A DNA stretch of 64,000 nucleotides from Pelagisphaera sp964404745 (GTDB lineage: Bacteria; Verrucomicrobiota; Verrucomicrobiia; Opitutales; Opitutaceae). The stretch's first letter is position 1; every line of letters begins with the position of its first letter. Shown piece by piece: positions 55,698 through 64,000 of this stretch. Both the position numbers and the translations under genes were made by a program. The notes beneath the pieces were generated by a model. It searched no databases. It worked only from the letters and a program-made list of their open reading frames with translations, and was not told where the DNA came from. Location of the stretch: positions 1 through 64,000 of the forward strand of contig CAYOLG010000010.1 in assembly GCA_964404745.1 (NCBI GenBank), in the 5' to 3' direction.

Positions 55698-56782
55698 GGA
55701 CGCAAACGCCGGATCTTATGGGCTTCGCTATCACCAATGTAGACATCTCCATTGTCATCGAGGAATATCCCATGAGGGCGGGCAAGCTGGCATAGCAAGG
55801 GATCGCCATCAGGCCCGTCGCCCTTCTCTCCGGTTCCGACAATCAATCGCAAAATTCCTGTAGCCGCCTCGATCATGCGTATCGTATGGCTTTCCGTGTC
55901 TACCAAATACGCATCTCCGTTTCGCGCGAGGGCGATTCCTTTTGGGCCAGAAAGAGTCGCCTCAACGGCTGGTCCGCCGTTTCCAGTGAACCCTTTTTCA
56001 CCGGTGCCCGCTCTGTGATGCATCAAACCCGACTGCAAATCGAGTTGGTAAACCTGGTTTCCATTCCGCAAAACCAGCCATAGATTTCCGTCGGCATCGA
56101 AATCCAAGGTTCTCGGCCCATTCAAATCGGCCGTAGCGTAGGGTTCCCCGTCGCGGGACAATCCGTTCTTCCCCGTACCTGCGAAGGTGGTGATAATTCC
56201 CGTATCCATATCCACCTTGCGGAGCCGATGATTTCCAATATCGGCGATGTACAAGTCGCCATCGGGCCCAAACTGTATGCTGTGGGGGCGGTTCAGCTGA
56301 GCTCGATCCGCGGGGCCTCTATCACCGCTGAATCCCGCTTCGCCAGTACCGGCGATCGTCGTGATGCGCCCTACCTGCAAGTCGACCTTACGAATCGCGT
56401 GGTTAAGCATGTCGGCAATGTAGAGATTCCCGTCATCGTCGAATCGTATCTCGTGAGGCCGATGCAAGGACGCCTGGAGGGCCGATCCACCATCCCCGCT
56501 AAACTTTCCTTCTCCATTCCCTACCACCGTTGTGACGTTTCCCTCGTTGTCGATGCGGCGAACGGTGTGGCCAGTGTATTCGCAAAACCATAACGCTCCG
56601 TCGGGACCTCGAATTACCCCAAATGGATTGTCCAGCAAGGCTCGACCTGCGCTCCCGTCAACCGTCCCTTGCTCCCCTGTACCCGCGACCGTTTCAATTG
56701 TATAATCTGGCTGAGGGTCGGAAACCGGCGAACAGGCAGCCAGCAATAGGAGGATGATCGGGGAGCCAAGTAGACGTTTCAT
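55694..56782 (-). CDS. NHL-repeat lipoprotein
   Basis: 362 aa. Lipobox LLLAAC (Cys about residue 17), then six or so NHL repeats with the recurrent IxTxAGTGExGFSGDGGPA and PHxIxFxxDGDLYIAD patterns. Expected to be anchored at the outer membrane facing periplasm or exterior. Function unassigned. Related in fold to 47412-48380. Confidence 0.88.
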   Translation of the reverse strand: MKRLLGSPIILLLLAACSPVSDPQPDYTIETVAGTGEQGTVDGSAGRALLDNPFGVIRGPDGALWFCEYTGHTVRRIDNEGNVTTVVGNGEGKFSGDGGSALQASLHRPHEIRFDDDGNLYIADMLNHAIRKVDLQVGRITTIAGTGEAGFSGDRGPADRAQLNRPHSIQFGPDGDLYIADIGNHRLRKVDMDTGIITTFAGTGKNGLSRDGEPYATADLNGPRTLDFDADGNLWLVLRNGNQVYQLDLQSGLMHHRAGTGEKGFTGNGGPAVEATLSGPKGIALARNGDAYLVDTESHTIRMIEAATGILRLIVGTGEKGDGPDGDPLLCQLARPHGIFLDDNGDVYIGDSEAHKIRRLRP

Positions 56783-56932
56783 CTAAAGGACACTGTCTAA
56801 AAAGAGGGACCGCTGTCCAGCATCAAGTTACCTATAGCCAATAGGTAAATCTGGGCAACTGCCCTGGAATCAAGCTCCTACCCGGACACGTAGCCCAGCG
56901 AATTCTCTGCCAGCTTAATGCAGTAAGTTTTT

Positions 56933-57640
56933 TTACGATCCTTTGGTGAATCCTGGCATGATGTAGGCTAATTCGGAATTATCATGTACATGCGCCCAGG
57001 CGATCTCTGCCGCGATAACAAGATGGTCGGTTCCAATCAATGGGTGTACTTCGGGATCCATGTAGATATTCCCGTAGTAGGCATCGGTCATTGCGAAATC
57101 GCACAGTCCTCGCGTTACGGGATGTTCCGTATCCAGAACCTTAATATAAAGCGTCATATCGGTAAAGTAGGTCGAAAGCTTCTTCGGATCCGTTTCGTAG
57201 TTCTTCGAGAACCACTTCCCGCCAACGAGGTCGTGATATTCATCCCACTCCGGCTAGGAAGATAGCGTAAAATGCAGAAACACCATACCCACACCCAAAT
57301 TGGCCAAATCCATATATTGCTTCCGATTCTTGGCCGAGGTTGGATAATGTTTGATTTGATTGAGAAATAGTATCGCTCCGTACCGCTGGTCGATCTCCGA
57401 TGCCGGCATTTTTTCCATGCGCTCGGTTAGGACCAAATCCACTTCGATCCCCTTCAGTCCCTCACAAATGATCTCGAATTCCGGAGTGTCAAAACTGTGG
57501 CCTCACGCACGACCAATATGGAGAGCGGGTCGCTCGGCGTCCGATGGCAGCCTACGAGAAACCAACTAGCAATCAGGAAAACGGCTAAAAGAGAATTTTT
57601 TCGGGTATCGAGTCATCGGAGCGCCGACTGTTGTCGCTTA
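56933..57640 (-). pseudogene. ThuA-domain lipoprotein, disrupted
   Basis: Pieces appear in order across frames: a lipoprotein-like start (LLAVFLIASWFLVGC), EIICEGLKGIEVDLVLTERMEKMPASEIDQRYGAILFLNQIKHYP, LANLGVGMVFLHFTLSS (with a stop just after), KWFSKNYETDPKKLSTYF, then MTLYIKVLDTEHPVTRGLCDF and TDAYYGNIYMDPEVHPLIGTDH. At least one frameshift and stops near 57254 and 57530 separate them. ThuA-fold proteins of this type are common exported enzymes in Planctomycetes/Verrucomicrobia. An intact relative starts at 63370. Confidence 0.8.
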
Positions 57641-57733
57641 AAAAAGGCAGTAAGGCGAATTGGATTATTAAAGGCGAAATCAGTTGAATAAACTCAACAA
57701 TCTATCCAAATATTTCGAATACACGTTCACACT

Positions 57734-59200
57734 ATGAGAACCTATTACCTACCTAGCCCCGAAAATCGAGCATCCCTGATCCCAATTCGGTTGACCATCC
57801 TAGCGATACTTTCACTCTGTACGGACTCGGTTCTCGCCGATGTTGGCTCCTGGCGCAATGGTAGCCAAGGGCTATATGCAGGCAGTCAACCCCCCCCCAA
57901 TTGGGAAGACGAACGAGCGGTTAAGTGGAAAATCGACACGCCTAAATGGGGCAATGCCTCCCCTATTCTAATCGGCAATAAACTGATCTTCACTGAAGAG
58001 CCCGCCACACTAGTCTGTGTCGATAGCGAATCGGGAGACTTGCTTTGGCGAGTATCGAATGAATACGAGGATGTCGCTGAACTGACGAGCGAAGAGCGGG
58101 CTCGTCTCGAGCAAGCCAAATTGGATCGGGCCCGCATCGAAAAGGAGCTGGAACCAGTCAATCGCCAGCTTTACCGGCTCAACCGGCGCTTCCAGCGGGA
58201 GAAGGACAATCAGCAATTAAGGGAGGAAGTGAGAGCTCTGCGGAGCCAGATAGCCGATGCCGAATCGAAAATCGACCCCATTCTTCGGCGCTTCCAAAAA
58301 CCCAAGACGCATGAGATAAATGGATACGCCTCATACACCCCCTGTTCAGACGGCGAATATATCTACAATTGTAATGGCCTGGGAATTGTCACCAAGCACG
58401 ATTTGCAAGGAAACCGCATTTGGTCGAAAACCATGGAAAAGCCCGACCACAATTGGGGTGGCTCCTCTTCCCCGCTTTTGGTGAATGGGAAACTAATCAT
58501 TCGCTTTTCCGACTACACCGCTCTCGATGCTGAAACCGGAGAAGAATTGTGGCGGGTCGCTAATCCGATCAGCTTCGGTCCTCCAGTATCGTTCCAACTG
58601 GAAGATCAATGGTTCCTCTACACCACACGGGGTGAACTTATCCGCATTCGGGATGGAAAGAAACTTCCCTCCCAGGATTGGGTCATTCCCCAGAAGAAAT
58701 TCGCCTTCTTCAACACTAACTTCGTTTCCGGCAATCGTATCTACGCGGTTCATGGAGCCAAAGCCCTACAAGGAGACATGTACTGCATGGAGATTCCACA
58801 GACCGTCGAGGAAATTGAAAAGTCTGGCCTTTCGCTGCGATGGCATTCTGAGGTCTCTCAAGAACGCTACTATGCCTCGCCTCTCGAGCACGAAGGGCTG
58901 ATATATATTTTCTCGATGGGGCAAACCTTCCAAGTTCTGGAGGCCGACTCCGGCGAACTGGTCTACAGCAAGAAGATTCCGGGGAAAATGGACCGAGCCT
59001 TTTCCGGCCTTCTCCTCGTGGATGATCTTATCTTCGCTGGCGAGGAGGGCGGGACGGCTTTCTTTCTGAAACCAGGACGGCAGTATCAAGAAGTTTCCCG
59101 ATTCAATATCGGCGAATGCCGCAGCGTCCCCATCTTCGACGGCGACGTCGCCTACCTCCGTACCCGGGAACGCCTGTTCGCTTTCAGCGCCAGTCGATAA
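57734..59200 (+). CDS. Exported PQQ-like beta-propeller protein with coiled-coil insert
   Basis: 488 aa. A signal peptide ends near SVLA. Propeller repeats include ILIGNKLIFTEEPATLVCVDSESGDLLWR, ADSGELVYSKKIPG and a late FAGEEGGTAFFLK. Residues about 115-190 are a strongly charged heptad-like helix (EERARLEQAKLDRARIEKELE...), inserted between the first and later blades and not part of the propeller. Possibly an assembly or protein-binding arm. No PQQ-dehydrogenase catalytic residues are recognised, so it is probably structural. It precedes the second DUF1592-DUF1552 pair by 86 bp. Confidence 0.85.
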   Translation: MRTYYLPSPENRASLIPIRLTILAILSLCTDSVLADVGSWRNGSQGLYAGSQPPPNWEDERAVKWKIDTPKWGNASPILIGNKLIFTEEPATLVCVDSESGDLLWRVSNEYEDVAELTSEERARLEQAKLDRARIEKELEPVNRQLYRLNRRFQREKDNQQLREEVRALRSQIADAESKIDPILRRFQKPKTHEINGYASYTPCSDGEYIYNCNGLGIVTKHDLQGNRIWSKTMEKPDHNWGGSSSPLLVNGKLIIRFSDYTALDAETGEELWRVANPISFGPPVSFQLEDQWFLYTTRGELIRIRDGKKLPSQDWVIPQKKFAFFNTNFVSGNRIYAVHGAKALQGDMYCMEIPQTVEEIEKSGLSLRWHSEVSQERYYASPLEHEGLIYIFSMGQTFQVLEADSGELVYSKKIPGKMDRAFSGLLLVDDLIFAGEEGGTAFFLKPGRQYQEVSRFNIGECRSVPIFDGDVAYLRTRERLFAFSASR

Positions 59201-59286
59201 AGGACGCTATTTGTCCGTTTTTACTGGAAATCGGGTAACTTAGACTGGATTTTGAGCTCAACCGCGCCCGCGAACGTTCCCCAGTA

Positions 59287-61689
59287 ATGTCTAAAGACGA
59301 AAAACCTCCAGTTTCACGCTATTTCCTAGCGGCCGTTGTAGCTGCGGCCGCTTCGAGTTTCCCGGTAAGCGCGGCCAAAGCTGAAGTCGAAGTTCCCGAG
59401 CCCATAAGCTTCTTTTTGGACCTGAATTGCTACGATTGCCACAACGATGTCGACACCGAGGGCGGTCTCAACCTCGAGAATCTCAGTTTCAATCCCCAAG
59501 ACGCCGCCTCAATGCGGACTTGGATTCTCATTCACGATCGCGTTCGAGATCAGGAAATGCCCCCGAAAGACAAAAAGCATCTTTGGCCTGAACCCAGCGA
59601 GCGGGCCGAGTTTCTTTCTCGCTTCGAAAGCTACCTCCACGAAATCTCGGAGGAGCAGCAAAAAGAGCGGGGACGCGTTCGCTCGCGACGCCTCAACCGG
59701 ACCGAGTACGAAAACACGCTCCACGATCTTCTAGGAATCGACATTCCCCTGAAAACATTTCTACCTGAGGACCCTGAGAAAGAGGGATTCACCAATATAG
59801 CCGATATTCAGCAGATCTCCTATCATCTGTTGCAAAAATATTTGGAAGCGGCGGACGCGGGCCTCGATGAAGCCTTCCAGAGGGCGCTGCAACCCGCTCC
59901 GCGAGAAACCCGCTTTTTCGAACCCAAAGACATCGCCGTGGGCAGAGAGAGGCGAGGCAATATTCGCGAGCCTTTTTTGATCGGCGATACTTCCGTTTCC
60001 TACCCGACTGGACTTTCCTATCACGGACGTATGCGAGCGACCGAAACTCCCGAGAGCGGATGGTATCGCGTACGGCTTCGGGCTCATGCAGTTAACGCGC
60101 CCGAGGGACATGGCGTCTGGACCTCCGTTCGCAGCGGCATCTGCTACGCCATCGCGCCCCTAATGTTCTGGATTGGCAGTTTCGAAGCCCGCGAGGAGCC
60201 GGAAGAACATGAATTCGTCGCCTGGATACAGAAGGATCACCTTCTGGAAATCCGACCCATGGACCAAGCGCTCGGCCGCATTCCGGGAAATGCGATTACC
60301 GGCGGCACCGCCCCCGATCTCGAGGCCCCAGGAGTTGCCGTTGAATACCTAGAGGTCGAACGCATTCACAAAGGGCCGCCATCCGATAAGTTGAAGCAAC
60401 GGCTCTTTGGCGATCTCGCCTATCGGGATGGAGAGCTCATCAGCGAGAATCCTCCCAAGGACCTCGACCGACTAATTAACCGATTTGCCGAACAGGCATT
60501 CCGCCGCCCGGTGAGATCGGATGAGCTAGAGCCCTATATCAGTTTCGCTATCGCCACCTACGATCAGGACCAATCTTTCCTGGAAGCTGTACAAGCCGGC
60601 TACCGATCGGTTCTTTGTTCCCCTCGATTCCTATATTTCACCGAAGAAGTCGGTCCCCTCGATGCCTATGCTGTAGCCGCCCGCCTTAGCTACTTTCTTT
60701 GGAGCCGTCCCCCTGACGAAGCCCTCCTCGCCTCCGCCAAAGACGGTTCGCTTCTCAATCCAGCAATTTTGGGCGCTCAGGTCGAACGCATGCTCGACGA
60801 CCCGCACAGCGACGCATTCGTCAAGAACTTTTCAGCCCAATGGCTCGACCTGAAACATATCGACTTCACCACGCCTGACAGCAATTTGTACCCAGAATTC
60901 GACGACACTTTAAAACACGCCATGCTGGGCGAAACACACAGCTTCATTAGAAAGCTGATCGACGAGAATCTAAGCGCTGCCCAAATTATCGATTCGGATT
61001 TCGCCATGCTCAACGAGCGGATCGCCCGCCATTACGGTATCGATGGTGTTAGCGGTACCCATTTTCGACCTGTGAAGCTGAAACCCGAATATCGTCGAGG
61101 GGGCGTAATTACACAGGCTAGCGTTCTCAAAGTCACTGCCAATGGAACCACGTCGTCACCTGTGGTCCGCGGTGTATGGATGCTCGAACGTATCCTTGGC
61201 GAGCACATATCCCTGCCACCGGACGATGTCCCTGCCGTCGAGCCCGACATCCGCGGAGCGACGTCGATTCGCGAGCAGCTCGACAAGCATCGGGAAATAG
61301 ATTCCTGCAATGCCTGCCATGTGAAGATCGATCCTCCCGGATTCGCCTTGGAGAGTTACGACGTCATTGGCGGCTGGCGGGAACGCTACCGAGCTCTGAG
61401 CGAAAATGGACGGCTCATGGAGGGAGTGGTCGTTGACTCCAGCTCTGAGATGATCAACGGCCGGCCTTTTGACGATATCGATGGCCTCAAGGAGATCCTC
61501 TTGAGACAACCTGAGCAAATAGCTCGCAATTTGCTGAAAAAAACGCTCACTTACGCTACCGGAGCCAGTATAGAATTCGCCGATCGCAGGGAAATTGAGG
61601 CAATGATCGACTCCCTTCGAGGCGACAATTACGGTTTCCGTTCCATGATACATGCCGCAGCCGCCAGTTCGATTTTCTTAGAAAAGTAA
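59287..61689 (+). CDS. DUF1592-family c-type cytochrome, second copy
   Basis: 800 aa. A signal peptide is followed by haem motif CYDCH (about residue 47), DUF1587 (RSRRLNRTEYENTLHDLLGIDIP), DUF1592 (SPRFLYFTEEVG, RLSYFLWSRPPD), DUF1588 (FAMLNERIARHYGI, EYRRGGVIT) and DUF1585 with CNACH (about 674). It matches the 19584-22034 protein block for block, including RGATSIREQLDKH. Here it directly precedes its DUF1552 partner (28 bp), the usual order, whereas the other locus has DUF1552 first and a Mo enzyme between. Confidence 0.88.
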   Translation: MSKDEKPPVSRYFLAAVVAAAASSFPVSAAKAEVEVPEPISFFLDLNCYDCHNDVDTEGGLNLENLSFNPQDAASMRTWILIHDRVRDQEMPPKDKKHLWPEPSERAEFLSRFESYLHEISEEQQKERGRVRSRRLNRTEYENTLHDLLGIDIPLKTFLPEDPEKEGFTNIADIQQISYHLLQKYLEAADAGLDEAFQRALQPAPRETRFFEPKDIAVGRERRGNIREPFLIGDTSVSYPTGLSYHGRMRATETPESGWYRVRLRAHAVNAPEGHGVWTSVRSGICYAIAPLMFWIGSFEAREEPEEHEFVAWIQKDHLLEIRPMDQALGRIPGNAITGGTAPDLEAPGVAVEYLEVERIHKGPPSDKLKQRLFGDLAYRDGELISENPPKDLDRLINRFAEQAFRRPVRSDELEPYISFAIATYDQDQSFLEAVQAGYRSVLCSPRFLYFTEEVGPLDAYAVAARLSYFLWSRPPDEALLASAKDGSLLNPAILGAQVERMLDDPHSDAFVKNFSAQWLDLKHIDFTTPDSNLYPEFDDTLKHAMLGETHSFIRKLIDENLSAAQIIDSDFAMLNERIARHYGIDGVSGTHFRPVKLKPEYRRGGVITQASVLKVTANGTTSSPVVRGVWMLERILGEHISLPPDDVPAVEPDIRGATSIREQLDKHREIDSCNACHVKIDPPGFALESYDVIGGWRERYRALSENGRLMEGVVVDSSSEMINGRPFDDIDGLKEILLRQPEQIARNLLKKTLTYATGASIEFADRREIEAMIDSLRGDNYGFRSMIHAAAASSIFLEK

Positions 61690-61717
61690 ACGAAGTCAAA
61701 ACCGCCAGTCCCGATTC

Positions 61718-63010
61718 ATGATGAAAAACGTTAACTTCAATTTCTCTAAATCCGTTTCTCGAAGAACCTTTCTGAAAGGGGCCGGAGCCGCCATGGCACT
61801 TCCTTGGCTCGAAGCAATGACCCCAGCCTTTGCTTCTAGGCTGGCTGCCCAGCCTCCCCGACGGTTCGTCAGCGTCAGTCTCGCCTTAGGCCTACACGCC
61901 CCCAACCTGAATCCCGTCGAGTCAGGCTATAACTACACGCCATCGCTCTACTTGTCTAAGATTGGCGATCTCCTGGGCGACCTCACCATTGTCACCGGCT
62001 CTTCGCATCCGGGCGTTTCCGGAGGCCACAACGCCGAGGGCAGCATCTTGTCTGCAGCTCCCTACTCGAAAAACGCGGCGTTCAAGAACACCATTTCACT
62101 GGACCAGTATATGGCCAAGCACTTGGGGCACCATACACGCTACCCTTCGATGGTTCTCAACGTTAAAGGCAACAACAGTCCTTCCTATACTGAAACCGGC
62201 AGCATGATTCCAGCCGAAGACTCTCCCTCCAAGCTTTTCAACAAACTCTTCGTGGCCGATTCTCCCAAAGAGCAAGCCAAGCAAGTCAAGCGTTTGAAGC
62301 AGGGGCAAAGCATCATGGACGTTGTCGCCTCCGATGCCAAGAAATTGCAACGCAGCCTTGGCCCTGGAGACCTAGACAAGATGGACCAGTACTTCACTTC
62401 GGTCCGAAATTTCGAGAGGCGACTGAGCGAAACCGAAGAATGGGCCCGCCGGCCAAAGCCTGAGGTAGATGCCGATGTCCCAATGGACATCACGGACAAC
62501 AACCAATTCATCGCCGCTAAGAAGCTCATGCTTGATATCATGTACATGGCGATCCAGACTGATTCGACTCGCTTCATGACTTTGCACCTCAACGGCAATG
62601 GCGGAACGTCTCCAATAAATGGAGTCGACGAATCCTACCACTCTTTGAGCCACCATGGCTTGGATGGAGAAAAGATCGACCAACTGACGCTTGTAGAGTC
62701 CGAATTGGTCAAAGCCTGGGGCAGCTTCGTCCGGCGCCTAAAGGAGACCAACGAAGGCGGCGGCAACCTACTGGATCAAACTAATGTTCTCCTAACTTCG
62801 AATCTCGGAAATGCTAGCGCCCACGACAACAGCAATATGCCGGTACTGTTCGCAGGTGGCGGATTCAAGCATGGGCAGCACATCGCTTTCGATCAGAAAG
62901 ACAATTACCCGCTTCCAAAGCTCTACGTTAGCGCCTTACAGCGGCAAGGTCTAGACATCGATAAATTCTCCACCACGACCGGAACGATGGCCGGTCTGGA
63001 AATGTCCTGA
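61718..63010 (+). CDS. DUF1552 Tat-exported protein, second copy
   Basis: 430 aa. Tat signal SRRTFLKGAGAAMALPW, then the same conserved blocks as 15581-16873 (SVSLALGLHAPNL, VTGSSHP, NNSPSYTETGSMIPAEDSPSK, VLLTSNLGNASAHDN). Much of the protein is nearly identical in pattern to its paralogue, including the C-terminal TTGTMAGLEMS end. Probably co-transcribed with the upstream DUF1592 gene. Function unknown. Confidence 0.87.
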   Translation: MMKNVNFNFSKSVSRRTFLKGAGAAMALPWLEAMTPAFASRLAAQPPRRFVSVSLALGLHAPNLNPVESGYNYTPSLYLSKIGDLLGDLTIVTGSSHPGVSGGHNAEGSILSAAPYSKNAAFKNTISLDQYMAKHLGHHTRYPSMVLNVKGNNSPSYTETGSMIPAEDSPSKLFNKLFVADSPKEQAKQVKRLKQGQSIMDVVASDAKKLQRSLGPGDLDKMDQYFTSVRNFERRLSETEEWARRPKPEVDADVPMDITDNNQFIAAKKLMLDIMYMAIQTDSTRFMTLHLNGNGGTSPINGVDESYHSLSHHGLDGEKIDQLTLVESELVKAWGSFVRRLKETNEGGGNLLDQTNVLLTSNLGNASAHDNSNMPVLFAGGGFKHGQHIAFDQKDNYPLPKLYVSALQRQGLDIDKFSTTTGTMAGLEMS

Positions 63011-63369
63011 GGACAGTCCGCTCGGATTACTCAACTTCGGCGCATTGCAATTCGAATTGCAGCATTTCGTTGTAGGCACGATCGGTCATCGGGCAACCAG
63101 TTCAACGACCGTGTCTAGTAAGCCAGAAATTCGTTGGGTCGCCGCAAGCAACGACCCAACACCGAAAACGCGATATCGGTTGCATAGGGACATGCAGCCT
63201 TAACATCTCAAGAGCATTTGGCATTTATCGGAACCTCTCTTAGAAATTGCATTTTACCCAAGAAAGTGCAAAGGACTTAAATTATACCACTGAACATTCC
63301 TGAAGATTTTGAGGATCCGCTCGTTTCTCCAAAACACGAATACGTCGAGCCCTGAAGCCATCGATACAA
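63011..63369. other. Intergenic region with a REP-like hairpin
   Basis: About 360 bp without a gene. Contains TTGGGTCG-CCGCAAGCAA-CGACCCAA (63134-63159) and an AT-rich last 150 bp that should hold the promoter of the next gene. The hairpin is far from the DUF1552 stop, so its role as a terminator is uncertain. Confidence 0.5.
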
Positions 63370-64000
63370 ATGAAACTCTCTTCGCTCCTCACCCTGGCCC
63401 TATCGGCCTTTCTATTAGCTTCCTGCAGCCCGCAAAGCCCAAAGCTGAAAGCCCTTATTGTCGATGGCCAGAACAACCATGGCGTCTGGCCCCAGTCGAC
63501 CTACATGATGAAACGCTACCTTGAGGAAACGGGCTTGTTCACTGTCGATGTCGAGCGTTCCAAATACACTTGGAAGGGAGATGAACTGATCGGCCAATAC
63601 CCTATCAAAGGCTTGCCGAAAACAGAAGCCTTGCCCGAGCCCAAAGCAGATCCCGATTTCGCGCCAGACTTCGCCAAGTACGACGTCGTCATCTCCAATT
63701 TCGGATGGAAAGCAGCTCCGTGGCCCGAGAAAACTCAGTCCGCCTTCGCAGCCTTTGTTCGGGAGGGTGGCGGCTTTGTCGTCATACACGCGGCCAACAA
63801 TTCTTTTCCCGAGTGGAAAGCCTACAACGAGATGATCGGCATTGGCGGTTGGGGTGGTCGAACGGAAAAAGACGGACCATATCTCTACTTCGACGCCATG
63901 CAAAAACTTGTTCGCGATCCCTCCCCTGGAAGCGGTGGTTCCCATGGAGCTCAGACGCCCTTTCTCGTAACCATGCGCGACGCCGATCATCCAATAACCC
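63370..64000 (+). CDS. ThuA-domain lipoprotein (3' end off window)
   Basis: At least 210 codons open to the window end. A lipoprotein signal ends FLLASC (Cys about residue 19). The ThuA-like core is visible: LKALIVDGQNNHGVW, YDVVISNFGWKAAPW, FVREGGGFVVIHAANNSFPEW, and a late HPIT-type end. It is an intact relative of the pseudogene at 56933. ThuA proteins in this phylum are frequently found with sugar oxidation and glycan genes; the reaction is unknown. Confidence 0.88.
   Translation, partial: MKLSSLLTLALSAFLLASCSPQSPKLKALIVDGQNNHGVWPQSTYMMKRYLEETGLFTVDVERSKYTWKGDELIGQYPIKGLPKTEALPEPKADPDFAPDFAKYDVVISNFGWKAAPWPEKTQSAFAAFVREGGGFVVIHAANNSFPEWKAYNEMIGIGGWGGRTEKDGPYLYFDAMQKLVRDPSPGSGGSHGAQTPFLVTMRDADHPIT

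Noticed and set aside
1..64000. CRISPR array, prophage or intact insertion sequence
   Set aside because: No regularly spaced direct repeats, phage structural genes or transposase frames were found on either strand.

Overview
The window looks like a piece of a metagenome-assembled or draft genome of a marine-type Verrucomicrobiota, most likely class Opitutia (Puniceicoccales/Opitutales). This is inferred from content: many S1 sulfatases, a CE15 esterase, DUF1592/DUF1552 planctomycete/verrucomicrobial-type protein pairs, ThuA-domain and NHL-repeat lipoproteins and a Gram-negative envelope set (Pal, LpxR-like, OmpW relic). No 16S gene is present, so the placement is not proven. Two 100-N scaffold gaps (33916-34015 and 38527-38626) interrupt genes. 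The second is false: its flanks share an identical 55-nt overlap.

Left region (1-8204): a very large sequon-rich, adhesin-like protein (minus strand, running off the left edge) lies 35 bp downstream of a protein-lysine-methyltransferase-like gene. A divergent gene encodes an HMW1C/GT41-like cytoplasmic glycosyltransferase. Together they look like a surface protein plus two dedicated modifying enzymes, and this is the most interesting system in the window. Next (8205-10002) comes a decayed island: a truncated, frameshifted tyrosine integrase and a broken methyltransferase beside tRNA-Lys(UUU).

Housekeeping block (10105-15422): a CbiX-like tandem protein, pal, a histone-H1-like tail fused to a small beta domain, xerD, infA, tadA and Mn-type superoxide dismutase, several with clear hairpin terminators.

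Catabolic block (15581-44911): a DUF1552 / 2Fe-2S / molybdenum hydroxylase / DUF1592 cytochrome operon; an esterase; an ankyrin lipoprotein; a CE15 glucuronoyl esterase; a BI-1 protein; six S1 sulfatases; an alpha/beta hydrolase; a metallophosphoesterase; a sulfite-oxidase-family protein with a c-type cytochrome; a serine hydrolase; a GMC oxidoreductase with its Tat-exported small subunit; and an amidohydrolase. This suggests breakdown of sulfated, esterified polysaccharides with periplasmic oxidation of products. No SusC/SusD pair is visible.

Right region (44912-64000): transporters (AI-2E family, Na/Pi), two NHL-repeat proteins, cysK, an LpxR-like protein, an orphan Bug-type binding protein, a cupin, a PQQ-propeller protein with a coiled-coil insert, a second DUF1592-DUF1552 pair and a ThuA-domain lipoprotein cut by the right edge. 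Interspersed are pseudogenes (MDR dehydrogenase, OmpW, MscS, ThuA). Short palindromic REP/REPIN-like repeats sit in many intergenic spaces. No CRISPR array, rRNA or intact transposase was seen.
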